Positions 32,638 to 45,018 of a DNA stretch of 64,000 nucleotides are shown here, piece by piece. Location of the stretch: assembly GCF_003597395.2 (NCBI RefSeq), contig NC_133778.1, positions 10,627,937 through 10,691,936 of the forward strand, in the 5' to 3' direction. This DNA comes from Chelonoidis abingdonii. Lineage: Eukaryota > Chordata > Testudines > Testudinidae. Position 1 is the first letter of the stretch. Each line of letters starts with the position of its first letter. The notes below the pieces were generated by a model. That model saw nothing but the letters and a program-made list of their open reading frames with translations, searched no databases and was not told the DNA's origin. Both the position numbers and the translations under genes were made by a program.

Positions 32638-33632
32638 TTTCCCTACCGGAGACAGAAAGGGAGAGATACATCACTGCCATGCCAGGCTGCAAGGCTTACC
32701 AGTCGGCAAGTTGAACGATGTCTCATAAGCTAGGCCTGCACTAGAGACAAACCTACCTCTAAATTTTCCTTTTATTGTTTCCTAAAACATTGTTAAATCC
32801 ACTGTAGGAGGCAGCTGGTGACACAGAATCAGTGAAATGCCCAGCTCTGATCTGTGGCTTCCTATAGAGGACTGGGAAGGAAAACAATTGTTGCCATTTC
32901 TCAAGCCTTCCTCAGGTCAACCAGTTCATTTCATTGGTTGTGAAATGACATAGCTGACGAAAGTGATGTTGTCTTCTTTTTCTTACACTAACTTATTGAC
33001 ATTCAGCAGAATTATCTGTTCTTTTCAGACTACCCTGCAGACTTCAGCTGTTGTAAATACTTGCACACGATGTCGTCAAACAATAAAGTAGCTAGTAGGT
33101 GCGGCAGGGTACATCATCCTGTAGCATTTGTTACAGATTTATCTTGCTTCTTTTAGCACAGCAAAGTGTGAACTAATCCTAATTTAAGGCTACTGACTGT
33201 TGTGTCTATTTGCAATTTGATAGTCATATATTTTGTTGCTGGTCTCCTAAGTCACAGGGCATTGTTTCCTCTCCATAATTTGATGACGGAACTCTCTTTA
33301 ATCCATGCACATTTCTGTATGAAACATCATTTGTGAAAGTTTTGGGGGTAGGCAAACACTTTTTGCAAGTACCCAACAATTCTCCAGATATAAAACTAAA
33401 ACACCATACAGATCATAGTAACTTGAACACTGATTTTTTCCAGGAAAATATTCATGAATCAGAGGGTTTTTTTTTTTGTGTTTAAATATTCAGCCATTAA
33501 TAACACATTACAGGTGTAACGCACTTTGCTTGTACAACATTCATTCCTTGCTGTCTACCATAGAGCACAATATAATCACTCAGTAAAGAGAAATCATGTA
33601 GTAAGGAGAGGCTCCAGCCTAGTCACCTTTAC

Positions 33633-33918
33633 CTTGGGGTGTATTTGCTGGGATGTTGCTTTAGTTGCCTCTTGGGTCTCAGGGCTGCTTTGCCTCTCTC
33701 TTGGCTCTGAATGTGGTTTTTCTTCTCCATGGCTCTTGCTTTTATACCCAAAGGCTTTTTCTGGTTCAGAAAAATAATATGAAAGTTCATTTTGCTTTAA
33801 TCTAGGGCAGAAAACCCCAGCTCTGCTGTCACCCAGCAAAGAGCAGCAAAGTGTTTGGAAAGGGAAAGCAAAAGTGAGGCAGTTATCACACCTGAGCTCA
33901 GAGCCCTGAGGAATTTCC
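33633..33918 (-). promoter_or_regulatory. Promoter and noncoding 5' exon of the right IFNL copy
   Basis: TATAAAAG at 33746-33739; ISRE-like GAAAGGGAAA at 33858-33867; kappaB-like GGAATTTCC at 33910-33918. The likely first exon runs from about 33712 to 33633 with donor GTAAAG (33632-33631). The acceptor before the ATG is at 32644-32643. The layout is the same as for the left copy. Confidence 0.5.
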
Positions 33919-36245
33919 AGGAGATGAAAACATTGTGATATCACAAGTGAGTTATGCAAGTGTTCCCTGCCTAGAGTAGGTATGTATGTAGACTTGGCTT
34001 TTGCTGAATTGCAAAGCCAGAAGAATCTCAGCCCCTTTTGTTTTTAAAGTCCTATTCCTTGCAGATATAGTCTCGAAAATGTAAAATAAAATAAAGGCCG
34101 ACATGCAGGAATTTCAAGCTGGGTGGGTATTCGTTTGTCCATCCCATTTGTTTTACTTTTCACCACAAAGCCAAGAACATATGGTCTCCGTGGAGGTCTT
34201 CTGTACTCTAACGTTACCAGTTAGCTGCAATAGCATTTATTCCACTCGTGCACAGAGGCCCCAGTCAAGATCAGAACCTCATTATATAAGCATCGTATAC
34301 ATAAAATACAGGCAGTCCCCTATATACGTTTACAGTGTAAATGGGGCCTTGGCACAATGGGGTTGTAGAACACAAGTGAGGGAGAAAGACAAGGATGGCA
34401 GTAATAGGAGCAAAGCTTTGCCTGGATGAATGAAGAGTATATGTGCTATTGTCTCCTTTCCTAAGTACAGCTCTTTCCAGTCCTCCCCTTCCCCCACCTC
34501 TCAGCCTCACACCGTACTCGTACGTGTGTTATGATCTGTTTCCTGTCTTTTGTTCTGATTTTTTTTGCTGTATTCAATGGCTGTTGTCTCCTTGCCTCTG
34601 TCAAGGCTGAGCTCCATTATTCAGACAGACTCTGAGGAATACAGCCAGACAACTTTTAAAGTAACAGATCTCATGCTCCCTTTCCTCATTTAAATGCGAC
34701 CCATTCAGGTCTCTAAAATAAGAAAGCTACGCTACATAAAATAAATATTTTTTTAAAAGTTGTTTTCCCTTTGCTTACCTGCCAGTACATAGAATGGTAC
34801 GACTTTGAAAGGTGAACTAGGCCTGACCGTGATTTTTTAATTGATGCAATTATACCAGTGCAACCAAGTGTAGATGCAGTTATCTAAGCATAACAGTGCC
34901 TGATACCAGTATCATTGTGTCTCTTCCTGTACAGGCAGAGCTATTGCCGGAATAAAGCATTTGCATTCATTAGGGGGGTTGAGGGAGACAGTAAGGGAGG
35001 TTGTACGGTTTAACCATACCGATATAATACCACTATATTTAAAGCAGTACAACCTACTAGTTGTGAAAAAAAACTGATTTCAGGGGCTTGCATTTGACTA
35101 GAGCAAAGGGCTCTAGAAACACATGAAAAATGCAGCTTGCTCATTTCTAGGAAACAGAGACTCTTGAATGACTACACTCAGGTTTTGGAAGGCAGAAAAA
35201 CCCTTTGATTCACCTTTGAAGTCTGCCAGTACTTACTCACACAAAACACCCATTAACTTCAGTAGTATTCATCCTACGAAAGCACTGCAGACCCAAAGCT
35301 TCCCATGCCCAAGTCTCTGTATACTCTCTCAATAGTGGGATTGGATGATTTTGTAAACTAACAATTTGTTACGAAGATTTCACTCCCTTCCACTTGCTGG
35401 CCTGTAAGTTTCATTGCCTTTCCAGCAACTTCCTTTTATTAGACCTGATTCCTGTTCACCTTCTATGCATTATTTTCTCTCTGCTGACAGGTTCTGTTAA
35501 GCATAACCAGGTCACTGGCAGGCGTAGTTAGCAGTTATGTTGACACAGGTGTTTAAATTCCTGGTGCTACCTGTGCCATTGTAGGATGTGCATGATCTGC
35601 GCACAATGTTTCTAATGAATAAAAGGAAATGTGTGTGTATTTGTGCTGCTTGCCATGTGGAAAGCAAACCAGAACATGCATTAGTTCAGGCTCCTTATTC
35701 AGAGTAACAGAAAAATACACAACTATATGGAAACAATTCTTAGCCCAAATCATTGAAAGATAACTGGGTTCAGTGAGTGGGACCCTTCAGGTAGCTGACA
35801 AAAGACAGATGTTTCCTGATGTATGAAAAGCGGCTTTCTGACACCACTAAAGTAAACGGTATGGGACACTATTAGCAGACCATACACTACACTGAATCAA
35901 ATTCTACTGCATGTATCAACGCAGGACTCTGTGACACATGCCTTGCTAAGATAAGGTTAGGAGCAAAAGTGAAACTGGTTGAGTTACATCACCATATTGC
36001 TTCCGAACTCCAGCTACGCAGGCGACCTATTCAAAAAAGAGAAATGGATTAATGGTATTGAAGAGGTGAAATGTCCAAAAGAAATTTTTAACCCATTTGA
36101 ATGCAGCTATTTCACAAGAGTTTTTAGAAGAGCTTTTCAGGTGTGTTGTTTAATTATTCAGGATTGTTATTTGCCTGTTGTGGCCATGATAGTTAGAAGC
36201 AACTGCAATAATAGTGCCTAGGTCTCATCTAGCAGTTTCAGCTTT
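33919..36245. other. Upstream DNA of right IFNL copy
   Basis: Collinear with 6172-8439, with a small insertion and several small deletions before about 35060 and near-identity after about 35090. No gene recognised. Confidence 0.5.
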
Positions 36246-36421
36246 CGATCTCAAAGCGCAATACGAAAGGTCGGTATCATCGCCGTGTTACAGATGGGAA
36301 ACTGAGGTCTAGGGAGGGAATTGATGTAGCCAGAGTTGCGCAGAAACTCACAGCGGAGCTGGGAATTAACCCACACCTCCTGCGTGCTACTTCAGTTCCC
36401 TAGCCACTAGGTGACACATGG
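36246..36421 (-). repeat. MIR SINE, minus strand (unit B)
   Basis: Near-identical counterpart of the copy at 8440-8615. Confidence 0.5.
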
Positions 36422-36699
36422 CAGAAGTCTGCAGCTGTATAGGAAAGGAGCGGGGGCGGAGAACACTTCCATTGTAAGGTCACTATAGAACCCTAATACT
36501 TTCCATTCAGGGAAAAATTCTGCTCATCTTATGTAAGTCACATCGAAGTCTAGTTGTATGCGTCAGGAGAACAGGATCTGACCCTAAGTCTGGAAAGCAT
36601 GTTTGCTAGAAAGCCATTACAGGACTCTAAGGGCTTTGCAGCAGAAAGACAGAAAGCTGACAAGGATAATGCAGGCACCCCTAACACTGCGATCATAAT

Positions 36700-37426
36700 C
36701 AGGGCCGGCTCCAGGCACCAGCATTCCAAGCAGGTGCTTGGGGTGGCAATCTGCAGGGGGCAGCAGTCCGTGTGTTTCTGTGGCCCCAAGCAGGGCCGGT
36801 GCAAACCATTAGGAGACCAAGGTGGTTGCCTAGGGCACTAGCATTTGGGGGGCGGTATTTCGGGTCCTTCGGCGGCGTCCGTGGCGGCTAGATCTTTGGC
36901 CGCCGCAGTCGTCGTCGGCATTTAGCCAGAGGGACCTGGGGCAGGCGGGCGCAGGGAGGGCTACCTGCAGCAAGTAAGGGGGGGCATGGCACGCAGGGCA
37001 ACTGATCCCCACCCCAGCTCACCTCTGCTCCGCCTCCTCCCCTGAGCATGCCGCCCCGCTCTGCTTCTCTCCTTCCCAGGCTTACGGCACCAAACAGCTG
37101 GGGGTGCCTCAGGGCAGAGTTGGGGAGCTGCTGTGGGGTTAGGGGGGTGTCTCAGGGCAGGGGGTCAAAGAGCTGCTATAGGGCTTGGGGGGGCGGGGGT
37201 GCAAGGTGGAAATTTCGCCTAGGGCACAAAACTTCCTTGCACCCGCCCTGGCCCCAAGCAGCACGCTGAATTGCCGCTGCGGACGGCGGGGGCAGTCTGT
37301 GTGCCACTAGGGTGGCACATGCATTTCTGCAGCGGCGGCAACTGGGTGTCAGCTTCTGTCTTCAGCTGCCTGCGGCGGCAATTCGGCATGCTGCTTGGGG
37401 CGGCAAAAACAGTAGTGCTGGCCCTG
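36700..37426. mobile_element. Outer hAT element
   Basis: Termini CAGGGCCGGCTCCAGG and GTAGTGCTGGCCCTG, with an 8-bp duplication ATCATAAT at 36692-36699 and 37427-37434. Unit A has the empty site near 8883-8892. It carries a second hAT at 36791-37250; without it the element is about 260 bp. Confidence 0.5.
36791..37250. mobile_element. hAT element nested in a hAT
   Basis: 460 bp with termini CAGGGCCGGTGCAAA and CTTGCACCCGCCCTG, flanked by GCCCCAAG at 36783-36790 and 37251-37258. Confidence 0.5.
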
Positions 37427-37434
37427 ATCATAAT

Positions 37435-38692
37435 GCCTCTATATAAATCCATGGTACACCCATATTGTCATAAACAGATGGTTAAGGGTTAATGTCTCTT
37501 TTACCTGTAAAGGGTTAAGAAGCTCAGTGAACCTGGCTGACACCTGACCAGAGGACCAATGGGGGGACAGGATACTTTCAAATCTCTGTGGAGGGAAGTC
37601 TTTGTTTGTGCTGTTTGTTTTGTTTTCATTGTTCGCTCTGGGCTAAAAGGGGCCAGACGTGCAACCAGGTCTTTCTCCAATCTTTCTGAAACAGTCTCTC
37701 ATGTTCAAAATAGTAAGTACTAGCTAGAAAAGGCGGATTAGCTTATGTTTGTTTCTTAACTTGTGAATGTGTATTTTGCTGAAGGAGTTTTACTCTGTTG
37801 CTGTAACTTTTAATCTCAGGCTAAGGGGGAGGAAGTCCCTCTAGTCTATATGAGCTGAATACCCTGTAAACATTTGTTCCATCCTAATTTTACAGAGATA
37901 ATTTTACTTTTTTCTTCTTCTTTAATTAAAAGCTTTCTTTTTAAGAACCTGATTGATTTCCCCCCCCCCCTGTTAAGACCCAAGGGAGATGGGTCTGAAC
38001 TCACCAGGAATTGGTGGAGGAAAGGAGGTGAGGGGAAGGTTAATTCCTCTCTGTTTTAAGATTCAAGGAGTTTGGATCACTGTAGTCTCTCAGGGTAGCC
38101 CAGGGAGGGGGAAGTCTGGGAGGGGGAAGGGGGGATGGGTTTTTATTTCTTCTTGTTTTAAGACCCAAGGGGTTTGGGTCTTGGGTTTCCCAGGGAAGGT
38201 TTTGGGGGAACAGAAAGTGTGCCAAACACTATATTTTGGCTGGTGGTGGCGCTATCAGGTGTAAGCTAGGAATTAAGCTTAGAAGGGTACATGCAGGTCC
38301 CCACTTTTGACGCTAAAGTTCAAACTGGGGGAAAAATACCTTGACACATATCTTGAATACTGCGTGCAGATCTGGTCACCACATCTCTAAAAAGATACAT
38401 TGGAACTGGAAAATGTACAGAAAAGGGCAACAAAAATGATTAGGGATGTGGAACAACTTCCATCTGAGGAGAAATTAAAAAGGCTGGGACTTTTCAGCTT
38501 GGAAAAGAGATGACTGTGGGGTGGGAGGGGATATGGGAATGGGTGACCTGGGACAAATCACTTGATGATCACCTGTTCCATTCATTCCCTCTGATGCACC
38601 TGGCATTGGCCACAGTCGGAAGACGGGATACTGGGCTAGATGGACCTTTGATCTGACCCAGTCTGGCTGTTCTTATGTTCTTAATGCAGGAA
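37435..38692 (+). mobile_element. CR1 LINE 3' fragment (unit B), interrupted
   Basis: The same CR1 as 8890-9568. An 881-bp LTR splits it at 37466-38346, and it has lost an internal segment near 38530 compared with unit A. Confidence 0.5.
37466..38346 (+). mobile_element. 881-bp solo LTR (unit B only)
   Basis: Starts TGTCATAAAC and ends ACCTTGACA, with a perfect 5-bp duplication CATAT at 37461-37465 and 38347-38351. The empty site is in the CR1 of unit A. No internal coding is present, so it is a solo LTR. Confidence 0.5.
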
Positions 38693-41204
38693 ATAAATGA
38701 CCTGAGCATTGTTCTGTGTCTGTACCGCTCTGGTACAAAGGGGTCCTGGTCCACTGTCAGAGCCAGGTCATGGGCAGCCAGACCTAATGGTCAGAGCCAA
38801 GCAATAATAATTGTACCTCTGACTTCTATGGGAGCTGGATCAGCCCCTAAATTAGGAGACTGTCTGCTCAAGAACTAGATGGGCAAGTTGATGGAAAACG
38901 ATAGGCTGGGTGGGCAATGAACAAAGTGTTGTGCAGTTAACCAAGAGGAAGAATGCATAAATAGTTATGCAAGGTGTTAGGCGTAGTTATTGTAAATGGA
39001 TGAGATTTCTCTGTGTACATTTCACTGACCCTGATCTCCTTATCTGCATGCATAGCAATGCATCTTCTCACATGTGCAGGCAAAATCAACGTTAGCTGGG
39101 GAACGTTCGGTGAGTTGGAGTTCACCTTGTCAGAAAGAGAAGATGGAAACAATCAAAGTCAACTTCCATGTCTGACTGCAAACACACTGGAAGTAAAGCC
39201 AAGACACAGTAAAAGCAGAAGTCCAAATTTCTCTTCTAGGTCATGCATTTGTTAATAGTTGGCTGTGTTGCTAAGAAACAGCTGAAATGAGTGACTTTCA
39301 TCTCCTGGCTGATTTCCATGATTAGGACTCAGCGTCTCATCAGCAAGGCTCTGAACTCACAGTCCCTGTTGCATTATAGTTGATCAGGCTGTAATATCTT
39401 TGAGGACAGTTTTGAGTTCTAATTCTCTTCTAATGTTCTTATTAACTAGAAGCTGCAGTTAATTCATTGTATCAAGATTAAAATTAAAGCAAAGTCCTTT
39501 TCACAGAACCATTATGTATGTTACCTCCGAGAGGCACACATTTTCCTTATCTTGGGTTAAACTCTGGTTATTTTACACATGGTGCGGGGGCAGCTGGGAA
39601 AGCCCCTCTGAGATCCCTGGAGAGGCCCATAGAGAGCCTGTGTTGACTGTGCATTTTAGTTGGGCCACCGTAGCTCTGCGCCTGTGCGGACCACACTAAA
39701 ATGCAAAGCAGTCGGTGCTCCATAAGCCTCCATTTGGATCTGTGAGCGGCCATCTCGCACAGAATCACTTTGGGGGCCTGCTCAACGGAGACCCAGCCCA
39801 TCTTCCAGCACCTACAAGGCCTCTCCCACTCTGGGGATCACTCTTCTTCCTGGATGATGTAATGTACACACCTGGCTGGGAGAATTTGGGACAAAATACA
39901 GTTGTGAAAATTACTCTCAGGAACTACTTCTGCTGCTGGTGTTTGAGACTTCTGCTTCTTTTGTTGACTGTGCAGGAGGGGAGCTGTTATTCCTGTTCAG
40001 CCATCAGGAGGCAGAGAATGTTCTCCATCCTTTCCATTTACTAGGAGTGGGGGCCCCACCAGACACCCAAGGCCCAATCATTGGCCCGCATTCTCCACCA
40101 CATGGAAGCTGCTGGGCTCCCACTAGCCAAGGAAGCATCAGTATCATCCCAGGGTAGGTTTCAGGCCCTTGCCTCAGGGCATAACCGGAAGTGTTGTCAA
40201 AAATGTCAGCATAAAGTAGATCCTCAACCCAACATGGGCAGCAGTTCCCAGAGACGGTCCCCTCATCTCGTTCAGCCCACCCACCCCCTTGTCCTGAGCC
40301 TTGGACTCCTACAGGCTTGTTTGCTTTCCCTTGCTCCTACAGTCAACTAATCTGCTAAAGGAGCCAATTCCCATGCGATAGGCTAATAAGGAATGAAAGT
40401 TTCATAGACAAGTATTAGTCACCTGTTCCACCTACAAAGTCACTGGGCCCTGCCATGTAGATTTGTGATTCTCGCATGTATTGTCTTTAATGAAAGCACA
40501 TTCAGAACTGCCCCGAAGATGCTAATGGAATAACACTTTACCATTTTCAGTAGTGAAGTCTTCTGGAGAACACTCGGTACTTAGGGAATATGCCAGGGGA
40601 AAGGGAACATGATCTGCAAAACAACAGAGTACATTTGTAAGCATCTTTTTGGGAGTCAGTACACTGACTTTTCACTGTTCTCAAAACAACTGCAAGCAAC
40701 TTCCTCACCTTAATTTCTGGAACTGAAGGTGGTATCTCTGAACATACAGCTCATGAAAGAGACCTCCAGAGAACAGGGAGAGTTATCACTTATACAAATT
40801 TCACTCTAAGGAACACTAGATACTGTAAATATAATTCATTATTTGAATAACATTTTTTCCAAGCCCACATTAACGTGTTTTGTACATAAATAGGTCACTC
40901 TTATTTGTTGGGTATTTTGTTTGTGTGTTAGTTTTAGGTGAAGGATTTTGAAAAAAAAAAAACATGCAAAAAGGGCCTACGTGATTTTGCAGTCTGTGCC
41001 CCATTTTCAAAAATGTCTTAAGACCCAGACAGAAATCAGTGGGGGTTAGATGTCCACACACCTTTCAGGACCTGGCCCTCTGGGGGTCTACGTTCCCCTG
41101 AAAGTCAATTAGACTTAGGCTCCTTAGTCGTTTAGATGCTTTTATCCCTGGTGTTTGTGAGCACATTCAAAGATCAGCTGGGCATCTCTGGCACTGAAAC
41201 GGGG
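38693..41204. other. Unit B DNA without recognised genes
   Basis: Collinear with 9569-12165. Contains an A-run at 40951-40962. No conserved exon seen. Confidence 0.5.
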
Positions 41205-43189
41205 CACTGGAGAATAGGGATGAGCTCTCGCTCCCAGGGGCTAGTTTGGTCAGGGGAAAGGGGTATGTGCGTTTGCTAATAATTTGTATTCTATTTATAC
41301 ATCAAGAAATGGAAGATACAGTGGAGTCATATCTTATGTGGGGGTTAGGTTCTAAAGTCAGCACATAAGGTGAAAATTGCATATAGTCAAAATTACTCTT
41401 TAAAATCCCTTAAATCGCACATAAAGTACAGTATACTGTACATAGTTTTGTGTATACAACCCTGTACAGTAAGATGTATAATGTATACAGTAATGTACTG
41501 TATATAAAGAGTACATATGCAAAATATAATTTTACAGTACTGTATTTTTAATTACAGGGGGTAATCAGGGCTTGATATCAATCTAGGAAATGGAGGTGAT
41601 GGAGAGCTTGGGTGACAGAGAGCAAGTTGTAGATGAAGTGGTTGGCTCTGGTTCAGCTCGAGAAGTTGATTGCGTAAGGTCATCTGCTACTGGCTGTTTT
41701 TCCTTGAAAAACATGGTGATCAGCAACTGTTGCTGTTGTCTCTTGAGCTGCTCTAACATTTCTTGATATGGTCTCAAATCATTCATAATACTACATGTAA
41801 TTTTGAGGCTTTGTTCCATAGAGGGATCATATTCAGAAATTAAATCATTCAGTTGTTTCACTGTTTGGAACACTTCAGCAAATTTATGAAGATTCCAACT
41901 TGCTGGCTCTTCCTTTTCATCATCATCATCTTCGTCTTCTGTAGACGATTTTATCAGTTCCTCTAACTCTTCATTAGTCAATGTTTCTCTATGGCTCTCA
42001 ATTAATTTTTCAATGTCTTCCTCAAGGATGTCGACGAAACCATCACCACCCACTTGCCTGGCCACTTGAACAATGCATTTCACTTCTTTGTCAATGGTCG
42101 GGAAACCCTTAAAATCATTTACACATTCCTTCCATAGGTTTTGCCAACATGCATTGACTGTTTCAAGCTTGATTGCATCCATTGTCTGTTTAATGTAAGT
42201 GATGCAATCGACAATGTTGAAGGACTTCCAACACTCCATCACATTAAGATTGGGATCAGCAGCCATAGTGCTACATATCTGTGAGAACGTTAAGTCTCAT
42301 GTATGTGGCCTTGAAACAGCGATTCACGCCTTTGTCGAGAGGTTGGAGGATGGAGGTGGTATTAGGGGGGAGAAACATGACTTCAATGTCATTATGTGCA
42401 AATTGGAGTGCTGCAGGGTAGCCAGGAACATTGTCTACAATCAGCAACACTTTTAAGTCAAGTCCTTTCTCTTTGAGGTACCGCTTGACCTCCGGAATGA
42501 AACACTTGTGGAACCAATCCAGAAATAATACTGCCGTCACCCAAGTCTTTTTATTTGATTGCCAGAACACAAGGCAGGAGATTTTTGTTCTTGCCTTTTA
42601 GGCCATAGGAATTTGCAGCCCTGTAGAGCAATCCCGGCTTTATTAAATGCCCAGCCCCATTGCCACAAAATAACACAGTCACGCAGTCTTTAGCTGCTTT
42701 GAAGCCAGGGGCTTGTCTTTCTGATTTTGAAATGTAAGTGCAATTGGGCAGTTTTTTCCAGAAGAGCCCAGTCTCATCAGCATTAAAAACTTGTTCCAGA
42801 AGATAGCCCTTTTCTTCTATGATTTTCTTTAATTGTCCGGGATAGGCTTTTGCTGCCTCTTCACTGGCAGATGCAGCTTCACCGGGGCGGCAAGTTATAT
42901 GAGCTCGAGGTGCCCGAGCACCAAGAATATTCAAGGTTGGGGACCGTGCTCCACCAATATTTGGAGCTGGGTTTCTCCCCTGGCTCTGCCTGGAGCGCTC
43001 TCCAGTCCCGCGCCCTGAAGCGTTGCCCCCGCCCCCCCACCTCAGAGCTTACCTGCCTGAAAAAAACCAGCTGGTGTCTCTCTCAATTGCTTGTGCTGCG
43101 GCTGCCGCTGCTTCTGCCTAAGGTTATAGAAAGCAGCAGCGGGCAAACTGTTGGAGCACCTCAGGAGGGGGAGGGGGAGAGGGAGAGAG

Positions 43190-43930
43190 GAGGAGGCATG
43201 CACTTCTTTCCCGTCCCCCCGCACCCACCTGGAGGAGACGCCAAAGGGGCTTCCAGCCAGGAGATGGACATCTGGAGTGGACCTCACTCACCTGAGCAGC
43301 TGCTGGGGCTTCAGTGAGGTTTGAACCTGTGATCCACCCCCTCCCCTCTCGCAGCCCCCACTCCTGCCCAGTGCTGGGCAAGGGGCAGCCCCATCCCCAG
43401 TGACGCTAGGGCGAGGGGCAGCAGGCTGCAGCAAGGGAGGAAGGAAGCCACATGTGATGGCAGTCCCCTCCCCCAGCACCCACCCACCCACCACAGGGGA
43501 TATGGGGGAGGGGGGCTTCCTAGACCTGAGCAGCTGGGGCTTGGGTGAATTTTATGACACCCTACCCCCGACCCCAGCCATCACCCTGCAGTCCCCACTC
43601 CTGCCCCACAGTGGGCAAGAGGCAGCCCCATCCCCCATCCCCAGGGAGGCTATGGTGAGGGGCAGCAGCAGGGGAAGCCACACATGATGGCAACCCCCCT
43701 GCCGGTACCCACCATAGGGGAGCCAGGTGGGCTTTCTGGACCCGACAGAGGCCCTAGGAGCATGTGCAGTGACCGTGGTGCAGAGTGAGTGTACTTCCGG
43801 GGGGTGGGGTGGGGAAGAGGAGGTGTCCCTTCCCTGGAGCTTGCTGCTGCCAGTGGGGGGTGGGGGAGTCCTCTCTGGCCCTTGCCCTAGGGCAGCCTGT
43901 CTGCACCCCAAGTTCCTTATCCCCAGCCAT
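43190..43930. repeat. Tandem repeat, period about 235 bp
   Basis: Landmarks recur: CCTGAGCAGCTG at about 43290 and 43527; CCCCACTCCTGCCC at about 43356 and 43593; ACATGTGATGGCA / ACACATGATGGCA at about 43450 and 43680. Two to three diverged GC-rich units; the open frames across it on both strands are not genes. Confidence 0.5.
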
Positions 43931-44140
43931 GCCCCACCCCAGAGCCTGCGCCCCCCAGCACCGCAACCCTGAGCACCCTCCTGCACTGTGAACCCCTCAT
44001 CCCCAGCCCCACCTCAGAGCCCTCACCTGAGGGGAAAAACCTGCACCTTAAATTTGGTGGTCAGTCTGGAGTATCATTATGTTTAGCACAATACTTGATT
44101 ATTTTACACCCTTTAAAGTACATAACTAGTTGTATACAGG

Positions 44141-45018
44141 TGTTACAAAGTGGGAATGTTCTTAATGTTTTCTCTGAATACTGTGTGGATGCCTCAGTTT
44201 CCCCTATGCATTTCTCAAGGATCTAGATGGTGGGATAAGGGGGTGTGATTGTTGTAGAGCCAGGTTATGCCAACGGCACAAAGATGGCCGAAACCCCGTC
44301 TCTGGGCATATGATGGCAACTAGGCCAGCTCTCCTGCAAATGCAGCAGAGGGGTTGGAGAACAAAGAGAATCACGGTGGCTCCTAATGACTGGAAAAGAG
44401 ACAAAGTGCCAGAGGAGGGAAGTGTCAGTGCTTGTTGTGAACTTCCGGGGAAGCGCATGGTGTGAGAAGGGGATGCTGGATGCTTTTGGGACTATCCATA
44501 CAAGCCAGTAGGCCTCTGGGGGAGCCTCTGTCGTCTGAGCATTACCTATTCCAGGGCAAGAAGCTTGACACCTTCCTGGGTTCTGACCTCAGAGCATTCA
44601 GCATTGCCCTTCCACACTGTGCGCTTCCGCCAGCGAGTCTGCCAGGCAGGTCCTGGGGCAAATACGGTCCCTGCACCCAACTCTGCAGTCAGACGTGACT
44701 TCAGCCAGCCGGTAAAAAGGAAGCTTATTAGATTGACAGGAACACGATCTAAAACAGAGCTTGAGTGCAGAAAACAGGATCCCTCAGTCAGGTCCATTTA
44801 GGGGTGGGGGCCAGACTCCAAGTTCTGCGCTCTCCCCACTTTCCCCCCAACCAGCTCTAAACTGACACTCCCTCCCCTTAGGCCTTGGTCTCTTCTGGAC
44901 AAGGACGGCCGCCTGATCTATTTGTCCCAACACCTATCAGCTGGCACCTTACAGGGGAAAACTTGATGCACCAGACAGTAGTCAGAGAAAACATTAAGAA
45001 CATTTCCACTTTGTCACA
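44141..45018. mobile_element. Nested element with about 45-bp inverted ends
   Basis: Left end TGTTACAAAGTGGGAATG and right end (other strand) TGTGACAAAGTGGAAATG; similarity continues through TTCTTAATGTTTTCTCTGA for about 45 bp. Flanked by ACAGG at 44136-44140 and 45019-45023. No coding frame recognised; family unknown. Confidence 0.5.

Noticed and set aside
41583..42934. A domesticated host gene of TIGD type
   Set aside because: Inverted ends with TA duplicates, frameshifts and an insertion through the gene show an ordinary dead Tigger.
43042..43986. Overlapping proline/glycine-rich frames on both strands
   Set aside because: They arise from GC-rich tandem repeats inside a transposable element.
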